From Janthinobacterium rivuli (GTDB taxonomy: Bacteria; Pseudomonadota; Gammaproteobacteria; Burkholderiales; Burkholderiaceae_D), in the NCBI RefSeq assembly GCF_029690045.1, contig NZ_CP121464.1:2480001-2544000 (forward strand): a stretch of DNA of 64,000 nt, in the 5' to 3' direction. This document shows positions 63,751 to 64,000 of the stretch, piece by piece. Made by a program: the position numbers and the translations under genes. The notes under the pieces are model-generated. The model ran no database searches and was not told the origin of the DNA. It saw only the letters and a list, made by a program, of their open reading frames with translations. Position 1 is the stretch's first letter. The number at the start of each line of letters is the position of its first letter.

Positions 63751-64000
63751 ATGAAAGCAGAAATGATAAATTGCTTTGGAGAAGTACAAAACCTGTTCAG
63801 GCGTGCCGGTGGCGGCGCCACCCTGTTGGCGCTGCTGAGCGCCTGTGGCGGTGGTTCCGGCGGCGGCACGTCCACGCCGCCACCGACACCCGTGGCACCG
63901 GTCGAGACGTCGCGCTATTTGCTGGGCGGCACGGTCAGCGGCCTGCTGCCTGGCGCCAGCGTCGTGCTGGCGAACGGCACGGATAAAGTGACCGTCACGG
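63751..64000 (+). CDS. Lipoprotein, 5' part (partial)
   Basis: ATG 63751 (or 63763) opens a frame of 83 complete codons that runs off the window. Signal region GGGATLLALLSACGGGSGG carries a lipobox ending in Cys (LSAC). A Pro/Thr-rich linker follows, then YLLGGTVSGLLPGASVVLANG, a small beta-domain repeat often seen in extracellular proteins. The protein is therefore probably a surface or periplasmic lipoprotein; the main domain lies outside the window. Confidence 0.8.
   Translation, partial: MKAEMINCFGEVQNLFRRAGGGATLLALLSACGGGSGGGTSTPPPTPVAPVETSRYLLGGTVSGLLPGASVVLANGTDKVTVT

Overview
The window is a GC-rich chromosomal segment of a betaproteobacterium, most likely Oxalobacteraceae and close to Janthinobacterium. 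This is an inference from protein style and gene content: a phasin next to PHB-type metabolism, a pst-pho cluster joined to ppk1 and sixA, DUF349, a SenA/EgtB-like protein, a QorR/QorB pair and a large type I secretion (T1SS) locus. No rRNA, prophage, insertion sequence, CRISPR array or replication origin was seen. Nearly all genes are intact; only the two window ends cut genes.

Layout. 1-4.6 kb: DUF2804 protein, a fused acyl-CoA synthetase/acetyltransferase and a hemerythrin-like protein. 4.7-10.7 kb: DUF349 protein, moaE, and clpB behind a textbook sigma-32 promoter. 10.7-12.1 kb: an orphan polyamine-binding protein and a 41-residue membrane miniprotein. 12.2-21.8 kb: a phosphate island, sixA-ppk1 on the minus strand and pstSCAB-phoU-phoB-phoR on the plus strand, separated by phased Pho boxes. 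21.9-26.1 kb: a SenA/EgtB-like protein that appears to have lost two of three iron ligands, a UvrD-like helicase and an SDR. 26.1-29.5 kb: a possible structured RNA ending in a strong terminator, then a LiaF-like membrane module with a LytS/LytR two-component pair. 29.5-30.4 kb: a HigBA-type toxin-antitoxin pair with a palindromic operator. 30.4-34.4 kb: a FAN1-like nuclease and a nuclease-XPD/DinG helicase fusion behind a near-consensus LexA box. 34.4-41.4 kb: SMI1/KNR4-like protein, MFS transporter, a BIME-like repeat, phasin, a small secreted protein, a receiver-PAS-GAF-kinase and a divergent HxlR/NAD(P)H-oxidoreductase pair. 41.4-42.3 kb: four identical tRNA-Leu(CAG) genes in tandem duplications. 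42.6-48.7 kb: rnr, rlmB, cysE, yceH-like, DUF2199 and udk. 48.7-60.5 kb: the T1SS locus. 60.5-61.3 kb: an AT-rich non-coding region. 61.3-63.7 kb: a YtrA-type GntR/ABC operon. 63.75 kb to the end: a truncated lipoprotein gene.

The most unusual object is the T1SS locus. One minus-strand cluster encodes a roughly 2355-residue, extremely alanine-rich protein followed by its TolC-like channel, ABC transporter and HlyD-like adaptor. The substrate has a Gly/Thr linker, alternating blocks of 24-residue and 26-residue repeats with almost no Lys, Arg, Cys or Trp, and a C-terminal domain of the type seen in T1SS targets. It does not look like a classical calcium-binding RTX protein. Strong hairpins separate it from the transporter genes, and it lies behind an AT-rich region with a perfect 12-bp inverted repeat. 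It looks like a secreted, acidic, probably helical surface fibre whose function I cannot name.

Other points of note are the SOS box before the FAN1/helicase operon, the phased Pho boxes, the degenerate SenA-like enzyme and the tRNA-Leu array.
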